DNA of 64,000 bases from Sphingobacterium sp. CZ-UAM (GCF_002000245.1 NZ_MTCM01000001.1:1736001-1800000); one strand, 5' to 3'. Counted from the stretch's first letter, positions 1 to 9,936 are shown. Notes: a model not told the origin generated them from the sequence alone. Numbers and translations: made by a program.

Positions 1-15
1 ATTAAAACCTAAAAA

Positions 16-1227
16 ATGGAAAAGACATCAAAAAGAAAATTCTGCAATCTTCTAGGCTTCCTTGCCCTGGGCTTGATCATCTCAGTCACAAGCTGTAAAA
101 AAAATGAATTGGGAACAGACGCAAGCGAACAGAAATCAGAAAAAACAGCTGAACAAGCCTTTCTAAGCGACATGCTCAAAATTATTAAATTGGGTTTTGA
201 TCCCATCGGCGTAAAAGTTGTCCCTGGCGGTTATCTCGTCGAAGGGGATATTCTACTGACCCGACATCATCTCGATGGGGGAATTGCCTCGCTTTCAAAC
301 AAACGAGGCCAATATTTCGAGAATACGATCAAATTGGACTCAGCCACCCAGGCCCGAACAATTAAAGTGGCCCTCGTGTCGACAGAAACGATATTTAAAC
401 AAGCTTTCGCGGCAAGTTTAATACAGATGAATGACCTAAAAATTGCCCTAAATTTTGTTGCTGAACCGGATTCTTCGCGAGCAGATGTGGTGATTAAAGT
501 AGAGAATACCAACGATACGGATCTCGGTAGCTCAACATTTGTAAGCACCGAAGGTAATCCCGGTAGAAATATTAAAATATCTTCGAGCTTAGCAAGCGAT
601 CCACAAGCCGAAATAACGGGGGTCATACTGCATGAATTGGGCCACGCAATCGGGTTAAGACATACGGATTACAAGAATCGAGTTTACAGCTTTCTTCTAA
701 ACCAAAATAAAGCGCTTACAAAAGAAAATTATGAATACAGCAGCTATGATATAGCCTATCAGTTCATAAATTCATTGAACGGTCCTGGATATTTTGAGTC
801 ACTATCTCAAGAAAACCAGGTAAAGGCCCTGGAGTTCTTTAGCAGTCAATTGAATGACGAAGATTTATTAGATCCAGATCGTAGTGCATATCATGCCTAT
901 GGCACTCCCGGGATCGCCGAATTTGGTACCGCCCAACATGCTGATCCAAATTCACTTATGTTAACTTATGCATCCTCAACACGGACAAAATTCAGCCTTT
1001 ATGACCATATTGCCTTTTTTGACCTCTATGGAAATAGAGAGCAAAAAGAATTGATCAAAACCTCGTTGGGTGAATATGGCAATATAAAGGCCGCTGGAAA
1101 AACATTGGAGCAGATTGTCAATCAAACCAAAGCATTAAAAAATAACAGTATTTCGCTTCCCACATCAGGTTTGGTGGTTATTTCTTTGGGGTTCCGGTCT
1201 AGCGCCGGGACCCCAAAGATTAAATAG
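16..1227 (+). CDS. M57-type zinc metalloprotease lipoprotein
   Basis: Predicted secreted zinc protease anchored as a lipoprotein: the N-terminus has a basic start, a hydrophobic stretch and a Cys at about residue 27 (VTSCKK). Around residue 206 lies HELGHAIGLRH, the HExxHxxGxxH zinc site of metzincin-like peptidases; in Bacteroidota this form is typical of the M57 (HEIGH) family. A later segment (residues about 300-330) with AQHADPNSLMLTY could hold the Met-turn. At 403 aa it is longer than minimal M57 proteins, with an extra C-terminal helical part. It is followed 7 bp later by a beta-barrel gene and then an S41 protease, so the three probably form one transcript. The start ATG lies only 15 bases from the window edge, so the promoter is not visible. 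The protease assignment is firm; the substrate is unknown. Confidence 0.8.
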   Translation: MEKTSKRKFCNLLGFLALGLIISVTSCKKNELGTDASEQKSEKTAEQAFLSDMLKIIKLGFDPIGVKVVPGGYLVEGDILLTRHHLDGGIASLSNKRGQYFENTIKLDSATQARTIKVALVSTETIFKQAFAASLIQMNDLKIALNFVAEPDSSRADVVIKVENTNDTDLGSSTFVSTEGNPGRNIKISSSLASDPQAEITGVILHELGHAIGLRHTDYKNRVYSFLLNQNKALTKENYEYSSYDIAYQFINSLNGPGYFESLSQENQVKALEFFSSQLNDEDLLDPDRSAYHAYGTPGIAEFGTAQHADPNSLMLTYASSTRTKFSLYDHIAFFDLYGNREQKELIKTSLGEYGNIKAAGKTLEQIVNQTKALKNNSISLPTSGLVVISLGFRSSAGTPKIK

Positions 1228-1234
1228 ATAAAAA

Positions 1235-1993
1235 ATGAAGAACAACAGTTGGACCATCACCGCGGCTTTCATTCGCATCCTCACTGGATATGCCATTGTC
1301 CTCGGCTTTCCACAATCTACAATTGCTCAGCTTCAGGTAGGATTACAGGTAGGCATTGATCAAAATTATCTTGCTTTAAAAAACAAAACAGTCCGTGATT
1401 TCACCTATTATGAGGAAAAAAATGGCTATATGGCAGGGTTAATGCTCCGTTATTCCCTAAATCGCTATCTTTCGCTAGGTGTTGAACCCGCCTGGATCAC
1501 AAAAAATTATCAACTGAAACGTCGGGGCTATTACAGTGGTGTATTTCAGGCAACAGAAAATACTTATCTGCAGCTGCCCCTGGTCTTCAATACTTCAGTT
1601 TCTTACCGAAGGTTTGTGCTGGGCCTGACGGCCGGTGGTTACACAGCTTTCTGGCTCCGGAGCAAAAATAAAGGGAAAATCCCCAATATTTCCGATCTCA
1701 GCGCGCAGCCTGATGGCTTCGAACAGGTATTCGAGGACATGCAAGCCTTTCGTTACGAAGAAAATTATCAACTGTCCAGCAAACGTGATCGACGCCACGA
1801 ATGGGGACTTCTCCTCGGACTGGACCTGCATTACCAATTTGCGCCATCGCTGGCGGTCTTTGTTGCTCCACGCTACTATTACGCCCTTACAGGACAAGTG
1901 CGCCACTATGCTGCTGGCCTTGAACAGCGATTTAACGAAACATCGGCAATCTCGGCCGGACTCGTATTAAACATCCACCCTACAAGAAAATAA
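1235..1993 (+). CDS. Outer-membrane beta-barrel protein (PorT-like)
   Basis: 252 aa with a signal peptide ending near STIAQ (residues about 28-32), followed by alternating aromatic/hydrophobic beta strands such as LQVGLQVGIDQ and YLSLGVEPAW and ending on a short strand (SAGLVLNIHP). This is the look of the small outer-membrane barrel proteins (OMP_b-brl / PorT type) common in Bacteroidota. No enzymatic motif is visible. It sits 7 bp after the metalloprotease and 1 bp before the S41 protease gene, which implies co-translation of the three. A structural or transport role for the neighbouring surface proteases is possible but is inference only. Confidence 0.7.
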   Translation: MKNNSWTITAAFIRILTGYAIVLGFPQSTIAQLQVGLQVGIDQNYLALKNKTVRDFTYYEEKNGYMAGLMLRYSLNRYLSLGVEPAWITKNYQLKRRGYYSGVFQATENTYLQLPLVFNTSVSYRRFVLGLTAGGYTAFWLRSKNKGKIPNISDLSAQPDGFEQVFEDMQAFRYEENYQLSSKRDRRHEWGLLLGLDLHYQFAPSLAVFVAPRYYYALTGQVRHYAAGLEQRFNETSAISAGLVLNIHPTRK

Positions 1994-1994
1994 A

Positions 1995-3179
1995 ATGATC
2001 GTAACTACACCATTCCGCAGCCGCCCAGAGATCCTGTGCATCTCGCTGCTTTTTGTCCTCAGCCTGCTGTCTTCTTGCCATAAAGAAACGACCTTGACCG
2101 ATAACAACAGCATGGAAAAAGATCTTGATTTTGGGCTTATTTTTGAAAAATTCTGGGATGGCATGAACCGCAACTATGTCATGTGGGACATCGATAGCAC
2201 CGATTGGAGTAAATTGCGACAAAGTTACGGTCCGGCATTTTCCAGACTGGATATCAAAGATCCCAAAGACCGTTTAATGGCAGTAGGTTACCTGCAACAA
2301 ATGACCGCAGGACTGAAAGATGCGCATTTTATGCTGGAATTTGACGATCCACAACTATGGCCAAGGCAGCAATCTCCAGCCGACGAACGGCTCAAACTCC
2401 GAACAGATTACCATAGGCCCTTTGCAGCAGATTATTTTGACCGCATCGCCCGAAAGTACCTGGACCAACCTTTTTATGATGCTTATTACCATACCGACCT
2501 GACCCATCAGCTAGCCTACAAAGCGGGTACCATCAAACAACAAATTCTCTATTTCCGGATGAATGCTTTCGCTATACAGCGGGCTTATCAACATGATCAG
2601 GGGCGCATGAAAACACTGCTCGACTATGTCTTTACCTCGCTAGCGGACCCGCATTTAAAAGGTCTGATCCTGGACCTCAGGGACAATACAGGGGGTGACC
2701 TGCGTGATCTCAATTTTTTAATCGGACGCCTGATAGACAAACCCTTAACCTATGGATATTCCCGGTATAAGCTAGGTAACAATCCATTGGATTATAGCCC
2801 TTGGATGCCGGCCATTATCAGGCCCATACCCAATAGTCGGGCTTATGCTAAAAAGATTGTGGTGCTCCTCAATATGTATTCGATCAGTATGGCCGAATTG
2901 ACGGCTATGGCCCTTAATCGTTTGCCCAATACAACCCTCGTCGGTGAACGTACCTATGGTGCGAATGGCATGTTAGCAGAGGCCGTGGAACTCAATGGCG
3001 GCTCGTTTGCTGTTCCTGATTTTGTCCGGGTCAATATGGCATCTGCCCTTTTTAAATACGCGGATCAGCAGATTTATGAAAGCATCGGCTTTCCTCCTAC
3101 GGTTGTTGTTCCTCACAAGCAGACCGCGACAGATACAGATGGACAGCTTGAAGCCGCCATTCAGCTTATCACACCTTGA
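1995..3179 (+). CDS. S41 family peptidase lipoprotein
   Basis: 394 aa. The signal peptide ends in LLSSC (Cys about residue 28), so it is a lipoprotein. The C-terminal half shows the S41 (tail-specific protease) core: strand LKGLILDLRDNTGGD near residue 225-240, then LLNMYSISMAELTAMAL with the expected nucleophile Ser, then GERTYGANGML. In classical CtpA enzymes the last motif carries the catalytic Lys (TxGK); here the place is taken by Ala-Asn, as in a non-CtpA branch of Bacteroidota S41 proteins, so the mechanism may differ or activity may be reduced. No PDZ domain is obvious; residues about 40-130 are helical. The ATG overlaps the region right after the previous stop, which indicates an operon with the two upstream genes. 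Downstream is a terminator shared with a convergent susD. Confidence 0.8.
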   Translation: MIVTTPFRSRPEILCISLLFVLSLLSSCHKETTLTDNNSMEKDLDFGLIFEKFWDGMNRNYVMWDIDSTDWSKLRQSYGPAFSRLDIKDPKDRLMAVGYLQQMTAGLKDAHFMLEFDDPQLWPRQQSPADERLKLRTDYHRPFAADYFDRIARKYLDQPFYDAYYHTDLTHQLAYKAGTIKQQILYFRMNAFAIQRAYQHDQGRMKTLLDYVFTSLADPHLKGLILDLRDNTGGDLRDLNFLIGRLIDKPLTYGYSRYKLGNNPLDYSPWMPAIIRPIPNSRAYAKKIVVLLNMYSISMAELTAMALNRLPNTTLVGERTYGANGMLAEAVELNGGSFAVPDFVRVNMASALFKYADQQIYESIGFPPTVVVPHKQTATDTDGQLEAAIQLITP

Positions 3180-3288
3180 GGTAGGACCATTGACTTTTGG
3201 CATCAGATGTCTGATACGTAAAGTCAATAAGCTGCGTTTTACAGCTTATTCAATAGCTGTATAAAAATTGGATAAGTCCATGAAAACA

Positions 3289-3342
3289 GGGACCGGCCGT
3301 TCTGGGAACATTGCCCCAGGGTCGTCCGGTCCCTTGTCTTTT
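3289..3342. terminator. Hairpin terminator between convergent genes
   Basis: GGGACCGG pairs with CCGGTCCC across a long inner stem-loop (inner GGG/CCC pair also visible) and is followed by a T-rich tail (TTGTCTTTT). A weaker hairpin, ACAGCT-N8-AGCTGT, lies just before it at 3241-3260. The position between the plus-strand S41 gene and the minus-strand susD fits a shared terminator. Confidence 0.7.
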
Positions 3343-3391
3343 ACGTTGCATAGCTTTGCGGACTATACCACGATCACTAAGTTTATTTTCG

Positions 3392-5092
3392 CTAGAGCCT
3401 ATCCAACCATACACGCCCAGTAATATCATTCACCGTTCCAAAGCCGGCAATTTTTTCCATGTCCGCAATGGCGGCATTGATATTTTTGGCATTGAGGTCG
3501 GTCACCAGGGGCAGTTTAATGGGAAAACGGCGCGGCATGGCCATTTCACTTCCGCCATTCATAAATCTTTCGGTCTTTAGGATCTTTCCATCAACAGCGG
3601 GATACCCCGTCCGCTTGATCAGTGCCCAGGCTTCATTGTTGTTTTTGAAATAATTGATGTACTGCTGCACACAAATTTGCTCCAAAGCGTTTTCCTCACG
3701 ATAACGAATGCCCGATTTGGCTTTGTAAGCAATGACCTCCTCCGCAGTTAAAGGTTGATAATCATTAATTTTCGCCCGTCCAGCGGCACGGTCAGTTTCT
3801 GCCAATGCAGAATCTATTCCGCGGTAGTAAAGCTCTTCGGCCGCTGCGGAATTGCCATAGATATTGCGCTGGGCCAGCTCAGCCCGCATAAACAGCATAT
3901 CTGAACAACTGATCACCGGAAAGGTCATTAATCCCTGGTTGGGCGCACAGTTGAAAAAACTTCCCCGAATGGATGAAGGAAGGTTACCGGTCACTTCCAC
4001 ATCTCCATCTTTATATTTGATGGCCGTAAAATAAGCTGCTTTTTTTTCATCCTCCGCTGTATTCAATGCTTCATCGGGACTAATGTACTGTCCCCGGTAC
4101 AGCTGACCGTCCCAGACAAAGCTTTTCGGAATTTTCCCTTGCACCTGTGCCTGTTCAAAGCGTTCTTTTGTAAAATGTGAGGGTTCAAAATATATCCTCA
4201 GCCGTGGATCGCCCGTATTCCACATAAAATCCACCAAATTTTTTGCGCCAGAAACCGGACGGCGCCCTGCAGGGTTGTCTTCAGCATTGGTAAAGCCCAG
4301 GCGGCCTATAAATTTCCATGACTCCCGATCATTTTCAATCACACCGACCTCATCGCCCAGCACCTCCGTCGCCACGGCCCGCAATTTTTCGGGATTGCGC
4401 TTCATCAGGCGCATCGCCATCTTCAACCGTAGGCTGTTGGCCGCCTTGATCCAGCGCTGTGCGTCTCCATCGTAATAAATATCAAAACCTTCAAGGTTGA
4501 CTTGCTTGACCGATGGTGGGGTCTTCAGCGTGTTGACCGCTGTTTTAAGCTGCTGATCAAGCAGTTCATAGAGTGCCTCCTGTGTTTCATACCGTGGAGT
4601 CAAGGCCGGTGGAAAGGTATAACGCGCCCGGAAGGCTTCGGTATAAGCAATGCTGCCATACACATCGGCGGTGTACCAGGCAAAATAGGCCAGCGGAATA
4701 TCAATTAGGGCATTCAGCTGCACATAGGCAGCCTGCTTGTCTTCCGGCAGCTTTTTGATCAATTCTTTCACGTCCACCAATCTATTGCCTACCCCATCGT
4801 AAAACATATTCCAGCGCTCCCCAATGCCACTCGTAGCCTGATATGACTCGGCGGTGTTGCCCGACCCCAGCGAAAATGTCTGTGACCAGTAATAGATCCC
4901 CAGGTAGAGGTCATTCGAGCGCTCACTGCGCCGATTGTGAATAGCAAGCAGGCCGCTTGCCAGTTCATGCTCCGGCAATGGATTTAAGATGGCCTCAGGA
5001 TCGGTATTTAATTCCTTAAATTTATCTTTGCTGCAGGACGCTGTTATGGCCAGCAGCAAAATTGAACCGTATATCGTTATTTTATTTTTCAT
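3392..5092 (-). CDS. SusD/RagB-like nutrient-binding lipoprotein (SusD-like_2 type)
   Basis: 566 aa. N-terminus MKNKITIYGS followed by a hydrophobic stretch and Cys about residue 20 (ITASCSKD), then FKELNTDPEAI, the usual opening of the SusD-like_2 group. The C-terminal region ALIKRTGYPAVDG and the end motif RRFPIKLPLV are typical of this group too. The protein should sit on the outer surface as the lid of the SusC partner and bind oligomeric substrate. It is 31 bp downstream of the frameshifted susC (5124-8459), and both are expected to be transcribed from the ECF-like promoter at 8522-8548. The reading frame is intact although its partner is broken. The substrate cannot be told from sequence. 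Confidence 0.88.
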   Translation of the reverse strand: MKNKITIYGSILLLAITASCSKDKFKELNTDPEAILNPLPEHELASGLLAIHNRRSERSNDLYLGIYYWSQTFSLGSGNTAESYQATSGIGERWNMFYDGVGNRLVDVKELIKKLPEDKQAAYVQLNALIDIPLAYFAWYTADVYGSIAYTEAFRARYTFPPALTPRYETQEALYELLDQQLKTAVNTLKTPPSVKQVNLEGFDIYYDGDAQRWIKAANSLRLKMAMRLMKRNPEKLRAVATEVLGDEVGVIENDRESWKFIGRLGFTNAEDNPAGRRPVSGAKNLVDFMWNTGDPRLRIYFEPSHFTKERFEQAQVQGKIPKSFVWDGQLYRGQYISPDEALNTAEDEKKAAYFTAIKYKDGDVEVTGNLPSSIRGSFFNCAPNQGLMTFPVISCSDMLFMRAELAQRNIYGNSAAAEELYYRGIDSALAETDRAAGRAKINDYQPLTAEEVIAYKAKSGIRYREENALEQICVQQYINYFKNNNEAWALIKRTGYPAVDGKILKTERFMNGGSEMAMPRRFPIKLPLVTDLNAKNINAAIADMEKIAGFGTVNDITGRVWLDRL

Positions 5093-5123
5093 TTTTTACG
5101 CTATTTATTTACTGGTATCCGAT

Positions 5124-8100
5124 CTAAAAACTCGCATTGATGCTGAAACCAAAGCGGCGCACATAAGGCATTGCCGCCCCCGTATTAACTGCTCCCGAAC
5201 CGCTATCGCTCATTCCATAGGGATTGAAGTGATCGGGCGCATTATTGTACAAAAACAGCAGGTCATTGCCATAGACTGCGATACGCAATCCGTTCATCTT
5301 GATTTTATTGGCGATTGCCTGGGGCAGATCATAACTCAGGCTAACCTGCTGCAGGGCGATCCACGAGGATTCATACATCGAGCGCTCCCGTATACCGTAG
5401 GCAGGTGAGTACGCATTGCCATAATAGGACGAAGTCGTTACGGGCAGGATATATCCTGCATCCACCACTTGCTGGTGGGTCATTCCCGACAGATCCTGCC
5501 CGCCAGCAGATACAGTGCCCTGCTTGTACACACCGTCGAAAATAACACCGTCATTGCGTTTGGTACCGTTGCGTGTGGTAAAGGCTACGCCACCATATTC
5601 GGCCGTACGACCATGCAATGTACTTTTTAAGAGCCCCATCCACGAACCATAATCCTTGGTCGCTGAATAGACCATGCCGCCAAACTTCGCATCGAGGCCG
5701 ATGATCAGCTGTAAAGATTTGTAGTTAAAGGTATTGCGCCAGTTGCCCAGAAACTTGGGTAGAATGGATCCCACCACCGGAGCTTTATCCAGTCCTTCTT
5801 TGTAATTGACTGCACGTTCATAAATGGTCGTTGTGCCATCGGGAGCTGCGAGCAGGATCTTGCCATTCAATTCACTTGTCGTAGGTTGCCCATTTGCATC
5901 GACAGCCTGATACCGGGCATGCCCGTAAGGTGCGATAATCGTCCCATAGTCCCCCCCTAGTTTAGCCACGGCCTGATAACCGTCACCACTACCGACGGCT
6001 ACATATTCCAGCCCAAAAGGAAGCGATAAGATGGTATTCCGGTTGCGCGTGTAGTTGAACCGCGTGTCCCAGGAGAAGGTACCGTTTTTGAACGGTACGC
6101 CATAGACAACCAATTCAATGCCGCGGTTGCGAACTGCCCCGCCATTTAAAAGCGCCGCCGATACACCGGAGGTGTTAGGCGTCCCAAATTCGATGATCTG
6201 GTCTTTGGAATCTTGGGAATAGATCGAGACATCTGCCCCCAGCCTGTTTTTAAATAGACGAAACTCCAGGCCTGTTTCGATCTTTGTGGTCTGCTCGGGT
6301 TTCAGTCCCTGATTGGGCAGCGTATTGCTCTGATAACTGTAATTGAGCACCGGACGCCCGAGATAATCATCATAGATTTCATTAGAGGCATAAGCACCTG
6401 TATTGGCGGTGTAGGCTCCGGTACCATTACCTGTTTTCACATACGAAAGCCGCAAAGCGCCATAATCAACCAACCCCGACAGTTTATCCTTAAAGGTCTG
6501 GTCAATATGCCAGATCGCATCTACCCCCGGATAAAAATAAGAGTTGCTGCCATGTCCATCATTATACACCAGCGAGGAATTCCAGTCATTGCGCCCATAA
6601 ATATTCAGGGTAAGCGCATTCCGGTAATCGATCGAGCCCTCTGATAGAAAAGAGAACCGAGATCCCTGGCATAGGGCTTATCCTCCCAAGCAACAACTTT
6701 ATCGCGAGAATTGCTCAGGCGATAAATCTCAGGGTAGATGCTACCGTCTGTCCGTGCACCGTTCCCGCGGGCGCTAAAGCGGAAATATTCACCCCCACCT
6801 GTCAGCATCAGGTTAAAATCATGGAAACTTTCGCTGTAATACAATGCTCCACGGTATAGCGTAGTAAAACGGCTACCGATCGTCGTGAGGTACTCCGGAT
6901 TATTGAAGCCTTTATCACGCCCCCGGGTGCGGTCCTCATAGCTACTGCCCAGGTAGTTCATATTGGCAAAGCCCTGAAACTTAAACACTTTAGTGACAGG
7001 AACTTGCACATCGATAGACCCCCGAAAATTATCATCATCTGCAGTCCGGTTATTCTCATACAGGTTGTATAGCGTATTGGTGAAATTGTTTTTGTCTTCC
7101 CTATTCCAGCCACCCTCCGGTGAGATGTAATTTTTCATCCAGTATTTGGTATCGTACGAACGCGGGATACCAGCGGCAAAATTGACCAAAATCCCAGCTC
7201 CATCGCCCCTATTCTGGAGATTTGTATTTTCATTACCGACATAAGCGGCATTTCGGCTCAGACTTTTGGTATAGCTCACATTTGCGTCAACGATAATCTT
7301 TCCCAACAGCCGCTGCGTCCCGCGCAGGTTGAAACTGTTGCCTTTAAAGTCGTTGTTTGGCGTAATTCCCTGCGAACTATTCCGGGCATAGCTCAACCGA
7401 AAGGTTCCCTGAGCACTGCCGCCCGAGATGATCAGCGCGGTGTTGCTGCTGACCGCCGTGCGATAGGCATCCAGCACATTGTGCGGGATGGCAGCATACA
7501 ACACATCACGGCCGGAATTATCCTTGATCGGCTGTCCATTGAATTTGGGACCAAAATTATAGGGAGTTGCCGCCATCTGCAAGCTGCCGTCCACGGTCTT
7601 GATAAAATCGCGTTCAGAACTCGTGGTGCCGGGGCCAAACTCATTCTGGAAGTCCAGGGTTTTATACGCCTGGTCCCATTGCGTATTCTGCGTGATGGAA
7701 ACACCTAATCCGCGCTGCCCGAAACCACTTTTTGTTGTAATTAGGATGACCCCATTCTGGGCGCGACTGCCGTAGAGCGCCGTTACCGCCCCACCCCGCA
7801 GGACTGAAATGTTCTCGATATCATCGGGATTGAGGTTTTGAGCAGATTTCCAAAATCCTGACTATCACCACGGTTGGGCAATATCATATCCGAGTCCATA
7901 ATGATATTGTCGATCACGACAAGAGGCTGATTTTTGTAGGGATCTAATGAGGCGCTCCCCGGATCCTAAAGATCGGTGTGGACTGAGGCCCACCAGTGCC
8001 GGGTTGTACCTGTAGTCCGGGAACCAGGCCCTGCAATGCGGCAATGGGATTCACAGCCCCGGTCCGGCGTATATCCTCACCGGAAATTACGGTAACAGCC

Positions 8101-8459
8101 GAGCCGATCTGACTGCGTTTGCGGGCCGCAAAACCAGTCACCACGACTTCCTCCAATGAACCGTCCTCGGGTTTGATTACGACATTGACGGGCTGCCCAT
8201 TCTGGAGCAGCACCTCCTGTGAACGGTAACCTACGATTGAAAACCGCAAAGTCTCGCCCCGCTGCGCCGCGATCGAATAATTTCCATCGCGGTCGGTCTG
8301 GGTTACTCGGGTACTGCCCTTGACAGTGACAGTGACACCACTGATGCTTCCTGTTGCATTGGTCACTCTCCCAGTGACTGTCTGCTGTGCATATAAGCGT
8401 GATACCGACAAAAGCGATACAGCGGCTACGATGCTACAGGCTGAATAAAAATGCTTCAT
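5124..8459 (-). pseudogene. SusC/RagA TonB-dependent transporter, three frameshifts
   Basis: The three open pieces (8459-7944, about 7960-7840 joined to 7594-6605, and 6569-5124) together give a normal SusC of about 1,110 aa: signal peptide ending YAQQ, a CarboxypepD_reg-like domain (residues about 25-100), a plug domain with EEVVVTGFA, IRIRG-like and LNPDDIENISVL motifs, and a beta-barrel ending in GFSINASF. The frame breaks at three short homopolymers: the C-run 7957-7960, the T-run 7836-7839 and the A-run 6648-6651 (plus-strand letters). In each, adding a single base restores a family-typical sequence (RIRGSASLDPY; LLKNLNPDDIEN; LGSLFLSEGSIDYR). No in-frame stops occur elsewhere. This may be a recent pseudogene or a base-calling artefact; because all three are one-base homopolymer losses, an artefact is quite possible. 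It is followed by an intact susD. Confidence 0.85.
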
Positions 8460-8521
8460 CTGAAAAATAGGTAAATATTAAGGTTAATAAATCATCGGCT
8501 CTTTGCCAAGTTGTCTATTCT

Positions 8522-8548
8522 AAGACGGCTGAAGACCAAAATTGTCCC
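8522..8548 (-). promoter_or_regulatory. ECF-like promoter (GGGACAA-N14-CGTCTT) before susC
   Basis: On the minus strand: GGGACAA, 14 bases, CGTCTT. One of 14 copies in this window with the same spacing. The -10-like half lies 63 bp from the start of the frameshifted susC at 8459. Confidence 0.75.
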
Positions 8549-8649
8549 GAGAAATCCTAAACTATTTTTCCCAAAACCGGGAGACATTAATTTTCAGCTG
8601 AATGATTAAATCAGCTGGAGAACAAAATCGACTCCTTGCAATCAGCGGA

Positions 8650-9615
8650 TCAAGGCTGTGGGTATCCATTTTCCACATTCCAGTTTTTCTGCAGCATTTT
8701 AACAAACCGCCCTGTTTTATCGAAAATAGCATACTGGGTCTCCACGATGCCATTCCTTAAGTCGTAATGATTCAGTTTAACGGTATAGTCAACAGGCATT
8801 TTGCTGTGACGCCTAAGATCGATCTGCCAAACAACCGGCCGCTTGCCCCGGGCTTCTTCGCTCGCGCTCAGCACCATCCTTTCGCGCGAAATCAGGCCAT
8901 CCCCGCGAAAATAAATGGCTTCAAAATCATTCAGGGGAATATAGTTGTCGCGCGCAATCGGCAAATAGCTTTGACCCGCATCGATCGGCAGGCGATACCG
9001 CTCGGTAAAATCCCGCTCGTAGCAGACCAATACCGAACCCGGTCCATTCTCGCCCAGCATCCCACCATGGGCATTCAATTCCACATCCCGCCCTTCCTTG
9101 ACAAGCAGCGTATTTTGATACCACTGCACCAGCGCTCCCTCAGATGCCTTGTACGCAAAATCTGCCGGCGATGTGATGGTATATTTCTTGCTATAGATTT
9201 TCTTTGTCTGTACATTGATATTCAACAGCAACTGCACATACTGGGGCCGAAGCTCCGCCTCATCGCTATACAATGCGATGGATAGGGTCGCATCATCCGC
9301 CCCAATAAAGCGATTGGGAACCACAAGGTTTAGAAAGACATTGGAGGCATAGGCCGGTATCTCGCTGGGTTCAACCCCACAGGTATGGCTGATGATTTCC
9401 TCTCCCTGTCGATCCCGTATGCGCAATTCCAGGGTGTGAAATGCTGTATAGGCAACATAATAATGGTTCCCAGCAGCATCCATACGCTCCGTACTCACCC
9501 AAATATCGCTATCCTCGGTCGGGATAACGCTAATACCCGCCCCGTTATCTTTGTTGCAGGCTCCCAACGTTGCCAAAACAAGGCATAAAATCAGTATAAA
9601 ATCTATTCGTTTCAT
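8650..9615 (-). CDS. Lipoprotein of unknown function, ECF-like promoter
   Basis: 321 aa. Signal peptide MKRIDFILIL... with lipobox TLGAC (Cys about residue 20), so probably an outer-membrane or surface lipoprotein. The rest is predicted beta-rich with no motif I recognise; it ends in KNWNVENGYPQP. It is preceded by its own GGGACAA-N14-CGTCTT promoter (9665-9691) and followed by the promoter of the susC at 8459, so it may be transcribed alone or run into the susCD pair. The position beside a susCD pair and opposite a PNGase F-like gene suggests a surface glycan- or protein-binding role, which is inference. No known family is claimed. Confidence 0.7.
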   Translation of the reverse strand: MKRIDFILILCLVLATLGACNKDNGAGISVIPTEDSDIWVSTERMDAAGNHYYVAYTAFHTLELRIRDRQGEEIISHTCGVEPSEIPAYASNVFLNLVVPNRFIGADDATLSIALYSDEAELRPQYVQLLLNINVQTKKIYSKKYTITSPADFAYKASEGALVQWYQNTLLVKEGRDVELNAHGGMLGENGPGSVLVCYERDFTERYRLPIDAGQSYLPIARDNYIPLNDFEAIYFRGDGLISRERMVLSASEEARGKRPVVWQIDLRRHSKMPVDYTVKLNHYDLRNGIVETQYAIFDKTGRFVKMLQKNWNVENGYPQP

Positions 9616-9664
9616 CGGCTATTTCTTCTTATTGCCCCAGTCCATTCCGGTCAGCTTCATACAC

Positions 9665-9691
9665 AAGACGGCCAAGCCTTACTTTTGTCCC
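9665..9691 (-). promoter_or_regulatory. ECF-like promoter before lipoprotein 8650-9615
   Basis: Minus-strand GGGACAA, 14-base gap, CGTCTT; upstream of it the U-tract of the short transcript 9722-9795 forms the A/T-rich stretch. About 50 bp from the -10 half to the start codon. Confidence 0.75.
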
Positions 9692-9721
9692 TAAAAAAAA
9701 GAAAAACAGGACTTACAACAT

Positions 9722-9756
9722 AAAAAAAGCCGCACGAGCGGGGAACCCGATGCGGC
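9722..9756 (-). terminator. Rho-independent terminator of sRNA unit 1
   Basis: Minus strand: stem GCCGCA/TGCGGC extended by a bulge and further pairs, loop TTCCCCG, then seven U. The loop sequence is the same as in the terminator at 20714-20761. Confidence 0.75.
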
Positions 9757-9795
9757 TAAACTAAACTAAGAAATTATGAAGTTGTAAACCGTTAC
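9722..9795 (-). ncRNA. Short terminated transcript, candidate sRNA unit 1
   Basis: Downstream of the minus-strand promoter at 9802-9828 there is no gene but about 40 bases followed by a hairpin (9729-9756: GCCGCA...TGCGGC, apical TTCCCCG) and a U-tract (A-run 9722-9728 on plus). The predicted RNA is about 74 nt; the 5' end is estimated as 7 bases past the -10 half. Just before the hairpin it reads TTAGTTTAGTTTAG, a motif shared with the two other units at 20.7-20.9 kb. No sensible reading frame is contained. Alternative: on the plus strand the same DNA reads hairpin, CTAAACTAA, ATG, which resembles a 5' leader of a lost SusC-type gene. The promoter and the U-tract both favour the minus strand. 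Confidence 0.55.
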
Positions 9796-9801
9796 ATCAG
9801 T

Positions 9802-9828
9802 AAGACGGATAAAAACCGTAATTGTCCC
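9802..9828 (-). promoter_or_regulatory. ECF-like promoter before sRNA unit 1
   Basis: Minus-strand GGGACAA, 14-base gap, CGTCTT. It faces away from the plus-strand copy at 9884-9910; the two are 55 bp apart in an A/T-rich stretch. Confidence 0.75.
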
Positions 9829-9883
9829 GAAAAAAAACACAATTTATTTAAAACCGAAGCTGGCATTATTTTTTTTTAAAATC

Positions 9884-9910
9884 GGGACAATTTTATTGTT
9901 CAACCGTCTA
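9884..9910 (+). promoter_or_regulatory. ECF-like promoter before the PNGase F-like gene
   Basis: Plus-strand GGGACAA, 14-base gap, CGTCTA, ending 26 bp before the ATG at 9937. The 5' leader would be about 20 nt. Confidence 0.75.
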
Positions 9911-9936
9911 TATCATAATAATAATCAATTTTTAAT

